Shown: one piece after another, positions 25,816-33,601 of the stretch | Layout of the letters: every line of letters begins with the position of its first letter | How positions within the stretch are numbered: the stretch's first letter is position 1 | Source: Streptomyces acidicola | Lineage (GTDB): Bacteria > Actinomycetota > Actinomycetes > Streptomycetales > Streptomycetaceae | Direction of reading: 5' to 3' | DNA: 51,960 nt | Assembly (NCBI RefSeq): GCF_009377235.1 | Contig: NZ_VMNX01000036.1 | Location: 1-51,960 of the forward strand | Made by a program: the position numbers and the translations under genes | Notes under the pieces: model-generated | What the model saw: only the letters and a program-made list of their open reading frames with translations | Database searches by the model: none | What the model was told of the DNA's origin: nothing

Positions 25816-26594
25816 TGTGCGGGGCGTGCGGCGGCACACAGGCCCTCGGCGACTGGGCCCGGCCGCTCACCGCCGAGGTCGCCGCACGCTCCGCCGTGGC
25901 GACGGCCGTGACGCGGCTCGCGGGCCGCCGGGCGGGGCGCATCGCGGTGCGCCCCGGCGGCTGGTCGGTGCTCGGTGTCACCGGGGCACTCGCCGTCTGC
26001 GACACCCTCACCGAACTCGTCGCCCGGGTACGGGCCGACACCGGGCGGCCGGCCGGCAGCGAGGCCGCGACCGGCCCCGACGCCGCCTCCGGCCGGCTCA
26101 CCCTGCCCGGCCCCGACCACCGCCGGGGTGTCGTCGTCGCCCTGATCCCGGACCGTACGGCCGACACGGAGGGCCCGGCCGGTACCCCTCTGCGAACCGG
26201 ACCGACGGAAGCGCCGACGGCGGTCACCCCGACCCCGGGAACCGCGGACACCTGGACCGTGGGAACCGAGGCCGAGGCCAGAGCGGCCCTGAAGGCACTG
26301 GCCGACGGCCCGCACGCCACGCGCCATTACCTCGCCGGGCTCACCGGCGTGACGGCCCCGTGGGGCGCCCCGGCCGTGCCCCTGTGCTCCCGGAGCGCCC
26401 CGGACTCGGCCGCCGATCTCGTCGTATGGGTGGAATGGGCGCGCCAGGAGGGCCGGTTCGACGACGCGGCGCTCACGGTGCGGGTGCCCCTCACCGCCGA
26501 CGCCGGGCTGGACGTCGAGGTGCGCGCGGGATGGGTGGTCCGCGCCGTGCCATGCCGTGCCATACCGCGCCGTGCCGTGACATCGCGGCGGTGA
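25815..26594 (+). CDS. Hypothetical protein with N-terminal CxxC motif
   Basis: 259 residues of unknown function. The first codon overlaps the SDR2 stop (TGATG), so this start is well supported and translation is probably coupled. The N-terminus MCGACGGTQ has a CxxC that could bind metal. The middle is Ala/Gly/Thr-rich; TPGTADTWTVGTEAEAR and HYLAGLTGVTAPWGAPAVPL look more ordered. The last 20 residues (VRAVPCRAIPRRAVTSRR) come from a 10-bp tandem repeat and look like an altered tail. The gene ends about 25 bp before a truncated dehydrogenase remnant, so it may have lost its natural C-terminus at a rearrangement junction. Confidence 0.72.
   Translation: MCGACGGTQALGDWARPLTAEVAARSAVATAVTRLAGRRAGRIAVRPGGWSVLGVTGALAVCDTLTELVARVRADTGRPAGSEAATGPDAASGRLTLPGPDHRRGVVVALIPDRTADTEGPAGTPLRTGPTEAPTAVTPTPGTADTWTVGTEAEARAALKALADGPHATRHYLAGLTGVTAPWGAPAVPLCSRSAPDSAADLVVWVEWARQEGRFDDAALTVRVPLTADAGLDVEVRAGWVVRAVPCRAIPRRAVTSRR
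26544..26580 (+). repeat. 10-bp tandem repeat at the 3-prime end of the CxxC-protein gene
   Basis: Two exact gccgtgccat units (26544-26553, 26554-26563) are followed by degenerate ccgtg copies, just before the stop codon. As the period is not a multiple of three, copy changes would shift the reading frame of the C-terminus. Confidence 0.7.
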
Positions 26595-26619
26595 CCGGTC
26601 GTCGGTGATGCCCTCCAGC

Positions 26620-26785
26620 GGCGCTGCACCGGATCGCCGAGCGCACGGGGCGGCCGCGGCCGACGACATCGCCCTGCTGCGCAAGGTGGGCCGCGCCATG
26701 CGGAACGCCTCGATCTGCGGTCTCGGGCAGACCGCGTGGAACGCCGCGGAATCCGCCATCGACCGGTCTGGGGGCGTACGAATGA
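26620..26785 (+). pseudogene. C-terminal remnant of a NuoF-like (NADH dehydrogenase 51-kDa) subunit of formate dehydrogenase
   Basis: Only the last 35-40 residues are readable: ADDIALLRKVGRAMRN, then ASICGLGQTAWNAAESAIDR, the terminal helical region (with the last FeS-side Cys) of NuoF/FdsB-like subunits. The rest of the gene is absent. A single T at 26767 shifts the frame; without it the sequence ends in LGAYE and a TGA at 26783-26785 that overlaps the next gene's ATG as ATGA, the expected ancestral arrangement. Another frame just upstream reads ALHRIAERTG, possibly a second frameshift. It is a dead fragment. Confidence 0.78.
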
Positions 26786-27472
26786 CCGTGATACCGCTCG
26801 GAGTGCCGCGTCGCCTCCTGGAATTCACCATCGACGGGGAGCCGGTGCGCGCCCCCGAGGGCCCGACGATCCTCGACGCCTGCCGGGTCGCGGGCAAGGA
26901 CGTCCCGACCCTCTGCCAGGGCGACACCCTCACCCCCAAGAACGCCTGGCGGGTCTGTGTGGTCGAGGTCGAGGGCTCCAGGACCCTCGTCCCGGCCTGT
27001 TCCCGCAAGGCCGAGCCCGGCATGGAGGTCCGTACCGACACCGAGCGCGCCCGGCACAGCCGCAAGCATCCTCTTCTACAAGTGCGTGGACGCGTGCGGC
27101 GACCAGTGGCAGAACACGTTCGCGATCTCCGTCGCCGGGCGCGGCTACGACGCCCGGATCGCCGTCGAGCACGACGCGCCGCTCACCGACTCGGCGTGCG
27201 TGTACTGCGGGAACTGCATCGAGGTGTGCCCGATGGGCGCGCTCTCCTTCAAGTCGGAGTTCGACATGCGCGCGGTCGGTACCTGGGACGAGTCCGCGCA
27301 GACGGAGACGACGACGGTGTGCGCGTACTGCGGAGTGGGCTGCAATCTCACCCTGCACGTGCAGGACAATGAGATCGTGAAGGTCACCTCGCCGCACGAC
27401 AACCCGGTGACCCACGGCAACCTCTGCATCAAGGGCCGCTTCGGCCACCAGCACGTACGGAACCGGGACTGA
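26782..27472 (+). pseudogene. Formate dehydrogenase-associated iron-sulfur protein gene, broken by an internal deletion
   Basis: The ATG at 26782 starts a ferredoxin-like domain (LLEFTIDGEPVRAPEGPTIL). It reads C-x10-W-x2-C-x13-C, where the family has Cys at the Trp, so one [2Fe-2S] ligand is lost. After RHSRK (about 27066) the frame breaks; the sequence continues in another frame with SILFYKCVDACGDQWQN, where relatives have CILCYKC, so two [4Fe-4S] ligands are also gone. By family memory about 60 residues are missing at the junction. Downstream the second cluster (CVYCGNCIEVCP) and the molybdopterin-oxidoreductase-type CAYCGVGC with its distal Cys (NLCIKGRFG) are intact to the stop at 27472. 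The gene should be non-functional as an electron-transfer subunit. Confidence 0.85.
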
Positions 27473-27488
27473 TCGGGACTGAGGGGAC

Positions 27489-28361
27489 ATGGGACGAGTC
27501 ACGGAACGACGCAAGGTGATCCGCATCCGGGACGGCGCGGTCTCCGCCCGCCCGGACACGCTCGTCGCCGAGGAACCCCTGGAGATCCGGCTCAACGGCA
27601 AGCCCCTCGCGATCACCATGCGCACCCCGGGCGACGACTTCGCGCTGGCGGCGGGCTTCCTGGTGAGCGAGGGGGTGCTGGGCACGGCGGACGAACTACA
27701 GAACATCGTGTACTGCGCGGGCGCCATGGTGGACGGTTCGAACACGTACAACATCGTGGACGTGAAGACCGCTCCGGGCGTCGTCATCCCGGACATCACG
27801 CTCGAACGCAACGTGTACACGACGTCGTCCTGCGGGCTGTGCGGAAAGGCGAGCCTGGACGCGGTCCGTACGACGGCCCGCTGGCCGATCGACGACACGC
27901 ACGACGCGCACGGCGGTGAGGCTCCCCCGGTCCGTCTCGATCCCGCGCTGCTCGCGCAGCTCCCCGACCGGCTGCGCGCGGCCCAGCGGGTCTTCGACCG
28001 GACCGGGGGCCTGCACGCGGCGGCCCTGTTCAGTGAGGACGGCGAGCTCCTCGACATACGGGAGGACGTGGGCCGCCACAACGCGGTGGACAAGCTGGTG
28101 GGGCGTGCGCTGCAGAACGGCGCGCTGCCGTTGTCCCGCGCGGTCCTGCTGGTGTCGGGCCGCGCCTCCTTCGAGCTCGCGCAGAAGGCGGTGATGGCGG
28201 GCATTCCCGTGCTGGCGGCGGTGTCGGCCCCGTCGTCGCTGGCGGTCGACCTGGCGCTGGAGTCGGGCCTGACGCTCGTCGGCTTCCTTCGGGGCGCCTC
28301 CATGAACGTGTACGCGGGCGAGGACCGTATCGCCCTGCGGGCCGCGGCCGCCCAGGGCTGA
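27489..28361 (+). CDS. fdhD: FdhD, sulfurtransferase/accessory protein for formate dehydrogenase
   Basis: 290 residues, full length. FdhD carries sulfur from IscS-type desulfurases to the molybdenum cofactor of formate dehydrogenase. Seen: [29 protein letters not shown], the redox pair in [46 protein letters not shown] and [13 protein letters not shown]. The start at 27489 follows GAGGGGA and lies 16 bp past the pseudogene stop. It is the only intact gene of the formate dehydrogenase group here, so either it serves an enzyme encoded elsewhere or it has not yet decayed. Confidence 0.95.
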   Translation: MGRVTERRKVIRIRDGAVSARPDTLVAEEPLEIRLNGKPLAITMRTPGDDFALAAGFLVSEGVLGTADELQNIVYCAGAMVDGSNTYNIVDVKTAPGVVIPDITLERNVYTTSSCGLCGKASLDAVRTTARWPIDDTHDAHGGEAPPVRLDPALLAQLPDRLRAAQRVFDRTGGLHAAALFSEDGELLDIREDVGRHNAVDKLVGRALQNGALPLSRAVLLVSGRASFELAQKAVMAGIPVLAAVSAPSSLAVDLALESGLTLVGFLRGASMNVYAGEDRIALRAAAAQG

Positions 28362-28405
28362 CCGGCTCCCCGCGACACGGCGGCGGGGCCCGACCGGCGG
28401 GGAGC

Positions 28406-28424
28406 GCCCCTGCGCCGCAGGGGC
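28406..28424. terminator. Bidirectional hairpin between fdhD and the isochorismatase-like gene
   Basis: GCCCCTGC (28406-28413), loop GCC, GCAGGGGC (28417-28424): a perfect 8-bp stem centred in the 75-bp gap between two convergent genes, so it can serve both. Confidence 0.7.
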
Positions 28425-28436
28425 CCCGCCTCAGCC

Positions 28437-28988
28437 CTAGGTGAAGCGCACGTCTGTGAAGTGCACGTCGCGCGCCGTGACGACGGTGCCGAGCCGGGGG
28501 AAGTCCAGCCGCACCGACGCGTCGTGCTCGGCGGCCGTGAGCGCGGCCATCGCGTCCTCCACGAAGACGAGGTCGTAGCCGAGGTCACCGGCGGCGCGCG
28601 CGGTCGACTCCACGCCGAGGTTCGTGGCGATGCCGCCGAAGACGAGCGTGGTGATGCCGCGCTCGCGCAGCCGCTCGTCGAGGGCGGTGCCCTGGAAGCC
28701 GCCGATGGTCCGCTTCACGATCTCCAGGTCGCCGCCCCGGGCGAGGCCGGCGACCAGACCGCTGCCGGGTGGCTGCTCGACGGCGCCGGAGCGTTCGACG
28801 CGGATGAGCACGACGGGGGCGCCGGCGGAGCGGAAGGAGCTCGCCAGCTCTTCCGCGGCGACGAGGACGTCGGTTCCCTTGCGGGGTTCCAGGGGCAGGC
28901 CGACGATGCGGTCCATCAGGTCGACGAGCACGAGGGCCGTGCGGGACGGGTCCAGGGCGGGGTGGGATTCGGTGTCCGGTGCGGTCAT
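28437..28988 (-). CDS. Isochorismatase-like hydrolase lacking the nucleophilic cysteine
   Basis: 183 residues of the cysteine-hydrolase/isochorismatase fold. The catalytic Asp is in LVLVDLMDRI and the Lys in IVKRTIGGF; GIATNLGVESTARAAGDLGY is the conserved loop. In nicotinamidase-like enzymes this loop has Cys at the position of Gly in TNLGV; true isochorismatases of the EntB/PhzD type also have Gly there. The protein is therefore more likely a vinyl-ether or other hydrolase than an amidase. No siderophore or phenazine genes are near. The ATG is at 28988. Confidence 0.87.
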   Translation of the reverse strand: MTAPDTESHPALDPSRTALVLVDLMDRIVGLPLEPRKGTDVLVAAEELASSFRSAGAPVVLIRVERSGAVEQPPGSGLVAGLARGGDLEIVKRTIGGFQGTALDERLRERGITTLVFGGIATNLGVESTARAAGDLGYDLVFVEDAMAALTAAEHDASVRLDFPRLGTVVTARDVHFTDVRFT

Positions 28989-29297
28989 GACGGAACGTTA
29001 GCCCGCGGCAGCCGTCCGTACCGGAAATCCATGTCAACAAGCCCGTGAACTGCTCGCGCTCGCCACGCGACGCGCGCCCCCGTCCCCCATGCGCGTCCCC
29101 GAGGGGCGGAGCCCCTGGGGATGGAAGGGCAGGGGCGGGACCCAAGGGCGGGGCGGCGGCGCTGACCCTTCGTCACCGGCTTGGCCCCGCACCCCTTGTG
29201 AGGCACTTGGGCGCGAAGTAGCGTCTGTGACCCTGCACGTTGGACGTGGGATGTCCGATGTCCTGTTTGTCTAGACGCATGAAGGGCGGGCCGCGCC
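28989..29297. promoter_or_regulatory. Divergent intergenic region upstream of the sialidase gene
   Basis: 309 bp with no supported gene. It contains a long G/C palindrome (29096-29121: TCCCC, bulge, AGGGGC-GGA-GCCCCT, GGGGA), a form common in Streptomyces intergenic DNA. Close to the sialidase is ggatgtccgatgtcc (about 29249-29263), a direct repeat of GATGTCC that may be an operator. No promoter boxes are convincing. Confidence 0.45.
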
Positions 29298-31223
29298 ATG
29301 CCGTCAAGTCACCGTGCACGTCTCAGATCACTCGTCACCGCCGCGCTCACCGCGGTTCTCGCCGTGGCCGCGTTACTCGTGTCGCCCGGCCCAGCCGGCG
29401 CCGAACCGACGACGGCGGCAGCCGACGCGGAGCCCGCGACAGGGCAGTTCAGCCAGCAGATCCTCTTCAAGGCCTCGCAGGACCCCGGCTACGCCTGCTT
29501 CCGGATCCCGGCGATCGTGAGGACCACGAAGGGCACGCTCCTGGCGTTCGCCGAGGGCCGCGTGCTGAACTGCGGAGACGCGGCCGACATCGACATCGTG
29601 GTCAAGCGTTCCACCGACGGGGGCCGCACCTGGGGCCCGCTCCAGGTCGTCAACGAGGGCGCGGGCGACACACACGGCAACCCCGCGCCGATCGTGGACC
29701 GCGAGACCGGCCGTATCGTCCTCGCCGAGACGTACAACACGGGCCGTACGGACAGCGGGAGCTGCCAGGTGCCCTGCGACCGCACCCCGCACCTCCAGCA
29801 CAGCGACGACGACGGTCTCACCTGGTCACAGCCGCGTGACCTGAGCGCGGAGATCCTGCCGCCGCACTGGAACTCCTGGTACGCCACCGGGCCGGTGCAC
29901 GGCATCCAGCTCAGCCGCGGCAAGCACGCCGGCCGGCTCGTCTTCGGCGTCAACGCCGAGACCTGGGGCGGCACCCGCGTCACCGCCAACCACGCCGCGC
30001 TCATCGTCAGCGACGACGGCGGCGAGAACTGGCGGATCGGCGCCACGGACTCGTATCCGATCGCGGACGACGGCACGTTCCGTCAGAAGCCCTCCGAGCT
30101 GACGATCACCGAACGCCAGGACGGTTCGATCTTCGTCAGCGGGCGCGAACAGGACGGGACCGACCTCGGCCATCGCACCCAGACCGTCAGCCGCGACGGC
30201 GGCGACAGCTTCGACTCCCCCTTCCGGACCCTCCCCGACTTCTACACGCCGCAGGTGCAGGGCTCCTCGCTCCGCCTCGGAAACCGGCTGCTGATCGCCT
30301 GCCCCGGCGACCCGGACCGCCGGCGGACGATGATGGTCCGTTCCTCCTACGACGGCGGTCGCACCTGGGACAGCGTGGACCGCGGCACGGTCGTCACCAC
30401 GGACTGGTCCGGTTACTCCGACATGGTGCAGATCGGCAAGGACACCGTGGGGCTGATGTACGAGGGCGGTGCCGTCGACGCCCGCGACGAGATCCGCTTC
30501 GCCCGCTTCACCGAGAGCTGGCTGCAGTCGCGCCGCGGCCCGGACCCGACCACGGCCGACCGGGCGACCGGCGGCAGGCCCGCGCTCGTGCTCGGCGGGG
30601 CCCGCGCGACGGACGGTGTGTTCGGCGGCGCGATCGAGTTCGACGGCACCGACGACGCCGTACGGCTGCCGTACAGCCCGCGGCTCCCGCTCGGGACGAA
30701 GGACTTCACCGCGTCCCTGTGGTTCCGCTACTCGGCCACGACCGGTGAGCAGCCGCTGCTGTGGATGGGCGGTGTCGGGACGACGCAGCCCCAGGTGTGG
30801 CTGCGCGGCGAGCCCGCGTCGGATCGCATACAGGGCCTGATCACCGTGCGGGAGGGGTCCTCCCCGCCCAGGTCGGCGTCCGTGCGCACGACCGGTGCCT
30901 ACAACGACGGCCAGTGGCACCATCTCGCGCTGCGGCGCGGCGGAGGGCAGCTCACGCTGTTCATCGACGGGACGGCGGTCGGGACGGCGGACGTACCCGG
31001 GTCGGTCAGCCGGAACTCGCCCTTCGGAGTGCACATAGGGCAGAAGCTGGACAGCCGGGCGTTCTTCAACGGAGCGATCGACGACGTGCGCGTCTACGAC
31101 CGGGCACTCGGTGACGAGGAGCTGACCGGTCTGCGGAAGCGGTCCGCGGCCGGCGGTACAAGCACGACGGCCCGCGACTCGATCCTGTGGCTGCCCATGG
31201 ACCGGGTGCGCGAGGACCACTAA
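29298..31223 (+). CDS. Secreted sialidase (GH33) with C-terminal LamG/concanavalin-like domain
   Basis: 641 residues with a Sec signal peptide (cleavage after GPAGA, about 35). The sialidase propeller spans about 50-410: the FRIP motif at 68-71 (Arg69) and five Asp boxes (STDGGRTW about 105, SDDDGLTW about 169, SDDGGENW about 238, SRDGGDSF about 298, SYDGGRTW about 350). The arginine triad is probably Arg69, Arg283 and Arg348; Tyr373 (SGYSDM) and Glu267 fit the nucleophile pair. Residues about 425-610 form a LamG-like jelly roll (FDGTDDAVRLPYS, WHHLALRRGGG, IDDVRVYDRALGDEEL), probably glycan-binding. It releases terminal sialic acids outside the cell. The ATG at 29298 follows AAGGGCGGG. The next gene starts 10 bp downstream. 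Confidence 0.93.
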   Translation: MPSSHRARLRSLVTAALTAVLAVAALLVSPGPAGAEPTTAAADAEPATGQFSQQILFKASQDPGYACFRIPAIVRTTKGTLLAFAEGRVLNCGDAADIDIVVKRSTDGGRTWGPLQVVNEGAGDTHGNPAPIVDRETGRIVLAETYNTGRTDSGSCQVPCDRTPHLQHSDDDGLTWSQPRDLSAEILPPHWNSWYATGPVHGIQLSRGKHAGRLVFGVNAETWGGTRVTANHAALIVSDDGGENWRIGATDSYPIADDGTFRQKPSELTITERQDGSIFVSGREQDGTDLGHRTQTVSRDGGDSFDSPFRTLPDFYTPQVQGSSLRLGNRLLIACPGDPDRRRTMMVRSSYDGGRTWDSVDRGTVVTTDWSGYSDMVQIGKDTVGLMYEGGAVDARDEIRFARFTESWLQSRRGPDPTTADRATGGRPALVLGGARATDGVFGGAIEFDGTDDAVRLPYSPRLPLGTKDFTASLWFRYSATTGEQPLLWMGGVGTTQPQVWLRGEPASDRIQGLITVREGSSPPRSASVRTTGAYNDGQWHHLALRRGGGQLTLFIDGTAVGTADVPGSVSRNSPFGVHIGQKLDSRAFFNGAIDDVRVYDRALGDEELTGLRKRSAAGGTSTTARDSILWLPMDRVREDH

Positions 31224-31233
31224 CGTCCCGTCC

Positions 31234-32469
31234 GTGCCCGACGACGACGCACGAGCACGACGGCGGACGGGGACCGGGCTGGGGCTCCTCCTGGCGCTGG
31301 TCCTCGCCGCCGTGCTGCTCACCGCCCTCCCGGACGACCGGGAGGGCGGCGGCACGTGCGCGGCCCGCACGGTCCGGACCTGGAGCGCGGACGGCGCGCT
31401 CACGGGCGAGTTCGCGCGGTACGGGGACGACGGCACACGCACCGACGACTGGACCGGCGGCGACGGCACCCACTCGGTGCGGCTGCCGGACGGGCGCGTG
31501 CTGTGGCTGTTCTCGGACACGTATCTCGGCCGGGTGCACGGGCCGCCCAACCCGGTCGGCGAGTCCGCCGCGTGGCGGGACACCTCGGCGCCGCTGGTGC
31601 GCAACTCGGCGGTGGTGATGTCCCGGACGGGCCGGCTGCTGTCCACGCTGCCCGCCCCGGTCTTCCCGGACCCGGGCCCGCAGCAGTGGCGCTGGCCGGT
31701 CGCGGCGCGCGTCGAACCGCGCTCTCCCGGCTCCTCGGAGCAGGTGGTGAGGGTTCTGCTGTGGACCCGTGCGGCGGGGCAGGCCCCGTGGATCTACGGC
31801 GTTCCCACGGCCACCGAGGTCGCCACGCTCTCGCTGCCCGGCCTCCGCCTTGAGGGCATCACGACGGTTCTGGACCAGCGGTCGGTCGCCGACCCGGCCC
31901 GGCGGGTGCTGTTCGGGACGACGGCCGTCGACGCGGGCGACTGGACGTACATCTTCGGCGGGAACGACGCGCAGGCCGTCTCCCGCCCGGTGTCCCAGGC
32001 GTACGTCGCCCGGGTGCCGCGCGGCAGGCTCGGGGAGCCCGGCGCGTGGGAGTACTGGGACGGCGGCCGGTGGGCGGTGCGCGGCCGGCCGGAGCCGGTG
32101 CTCGGGGACGGACGGCGCCGGGGTGTGGGCAGCGCGTTCACGGTGGTCCGCGACGGCCGTACGTACGTGCTGTTCACGATGGCCGCGGGAACCCGGGGCC
32201 TGACCAGGGTCACCTCGTACTGGTCCTGCTCGCCCACCGGGCCCTGGCACGGCCCCGGGAAGGGCTTCAGCCCACCTCTGCCCGCCGGGGACGTGGCGGC
32301 GTACAACCCGCAGGCGCACGAGGCGCTCAGCGGCGGTGGCAGCCGGCTCGTGCTCAGCTACGACGTGAACTGGCTGACCGCGAACGCCACGTCGGCGCAG
32401 GCGAACCTCAGCCGGAACGTGTCCCTGTACCGACCGCGGTTCGTATCGCTTCGTCTGGCTCCGGGGTGA
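31234..32469 (+). CDS. Membrane-anchored/secreted beta-propeller-like protein (DUF4185/DUF5005-like)
   Basis: 411 residues from a GTG start 10 bp after the sialidase stop, so probably co-transcribed. Residues about 15-32 (LGLLLALVLAAVLLTALP) form a signal anchor without a clear cleavage site. The body has repeated beta segments and blocks such as LPDGRVLWLFSDTYLGRV, RNSAVVMSRTGRLL, WTYIFGGNDA, YVARVPRGRLGEPGAWEYWD and SGGGSRLVLSYDVNWL, like five-bladed propeller glycan-active or glycan-binding families (DUF4185/DUF5005). Its last 62 bp overlap the convergent transporter gene. Function unknown; a role with the sialidase in handling host-type or fungal glycans is plausible. Confidence 0.78.
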   Translation: MPDDDARARRRTGTGLGLLLALVLAAVLLTALPDDREGGGTCAARTVRTWSADGALTGEFARYGDDGTRTDDWTGGDGTHSVRLPDGRVLWLFSDTYLGRVHGPPNPVGESAAWRDTSAPLVRNSAVVMSRTGRLLSTLPAPVFPDPGPQQWRWPVAARVEPRSPGSSEQVVRVLLWTRAAGQAPWIYGVPTATEVATLSLPGLRLEGITTVLDQRSVADPARRVLFGTTAVDAGDWTYIFGGNDAQAVSRPVSQAYVARVPRGRLGEPGAWEYWDGGRWAVRGRPEPVLGDGRRRGVGSAFTVVRDGRTYVLFTMAAGTRGLTRVTSYWSCSPTGPWHGPGKGFSPPLPAGDVAAYNPQAHEALSGGGSRLVLSYDVNWLTANATSAQANLSRNVSLYRPRFVSLRLAPG

Positions 32470-33448
32470 GCTCCGGCTCCACCGGGTCGTGGGAGCGACG
32501 CTTGGCGATGACCGCGCACACCATGAGCTGCATCTGGTGGAAGAGCATCAGCGGCAGCACGGCGAGGGACGCCTGAGCGCCGAAGAGCACGCTCGCCATG
32601 GGCAGCCCGGAGGCGAGGGACTTCTTCGAGCCCGCGAACTGGATGGCGATGCGGTCCTCACGGCTGAACCGCAGCGCCTTCCCGCCGTACCAGGTGAGCG
32701 CCAGCATCACCGCGAGCAGCACGGCCTCGACGACCAGCAGGCCACCGAGCCGGGCGGGGCTGACCTGGTGCCAGATGCCCTGCACCATGCCCTCGCTGAA
32801 CGCGACGTAGACGACCAGGAGGATGGAGCCGCGGTCGACGAGGCCCAGGACCTTCCGTTGCCGGATGACGAAACCGCCGATCCAGCGGCGCGCGATCTGC
32901 CCGGCGACGAACGGCACCAGCAGTTGCAGCACGATCTCGACGAGCGAGTCCGTGGAGAACCCGCCCGCGCTGCTGCCGAGCAGGCTCGCCGCGAGCAGCG
33001 GGGTGATGACGATGCCGGCGAGGGAGGAGAAGGAGCCCGCGCAGATCGCGGCGGGCACGTTGCCGCGCGCCATCGAGGTGAACGCGATCGACGACTGGAT
33101 GGTCGACGGCACCAGGGTGAGGAAGAGGAGACCGGTGTAGAGGGAGTGCGTCAGGAACACCGGTTCGAGCGCGCGGGCGGCGAGGCCGAGCAGCGGGAAG
33201 ATCACGAAGGTGCAGGCGAGGACGGCGACGTGCAGCCGCCAGTGCTTGAGCCCGTTGAGCGCGTCACGGGTGGAGAGCCGGGCGCCGTAGAGGAAGAACA
33301 GGAAGGCGATCGCGGCCGTGGACGCCCCCGAGGCGACGTCGGCGGCCGTACCCCGAGCCGGGAGGAGGGCGGCGACACCCACCGTCCCCAGCAACAGCAG
33401 GATGTACGGGTCGATCGGCAGCCAACTGGGCAACTGCAGGCGTTTCAC
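32408..33448 (-). CDS. BASS family (bile acid:sodium symporter-like, SBF-like) transporter
   Basis: 346 residues, about ten membrane segments. Family blocks: DPYILLLLGTVGVAALLP, STAAIAFLFFLYGARLS, LTLVPSTIQSSIAFTSMARG, NVPAAICAGSFSSLAGI, RIAIQFAGSKKSLASGLPMA and LPLMLFHQMQLMVCAVIAKR. The start is a GTG at 33448 with GGAG close by. Members of this SBF-like subgroup (YfeH/PF13593 type) carry organic anions; the substrate is unknown. It is divergent from a LysR gene that probably controls it. Its 3-prime end overlaps the convergent upstream gene by 62 bp. Confidence 0.88.
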   Translation of the reverse strand: MKRLQLPSWLPIDPYILLLLGTVGVAALLPARGTAADVASGASTAAIAFLFFLYGARLSTRDALNGLKHWRLHVAVLACTFVIFPLLGLAARALEPVFLTHSLYTGLLFLTLVPSTIQSSIAFTSMARGNVPAAICAGSFSSLAGIVITPLLAASLLGSSAGGFSTDSLVEIVLQLLVPFVAGQIARRWIGGFVIRQRKVLGLVDRGSILLVVYVAFSEGMVQGIWHQVSPARLGGLLVVEAVLLAVMLALTWYGGKALRFSREDRIAIQFAGSKKSLASGLPMASVLFGAQASLAVLPLMLFHQMQLMVCAVIAKRRSHDPVEPELTPEPDEAIRTAVGTGTRSG

Positions 33449-33563
33449 GGTGCTCCACTTGCTTGGTTCTGATCGTCTCGGGGGTCATCTCGGGGCTTGG
33501 ATCGTGCCCTCTCCATGTTCCTCCTGATCACGTCGATCGGGAATCCGGCATACCACTCTGACT

Positions 33564-33584
33564 GTCATCGTTTTTCGTGATGAC
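33564..33584. promoter_or_regulatory. Inverted repeat in the BASS/lysR divergent promoter region
   Basis: GTCATC (33564-33569) and GATGAC (33579-33584) flank 9 bp, just upstream of a TAGGCT (about 33590) that could be the lysR -10. The 21-bp site is a likely binding site for the LysR protein. The whole intergenic region is only 153 bp. Confidence 0.5.
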
Positions 33585-33601
33585 CACGCTAGGCTGGCGC
33601 C

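Noticed and set aside
30413..30709. Small minus-strand frames within the sialidase gene
   Set aside because: Shadows of a gene with five Asp boxes and a FRIP motif; no independent support.
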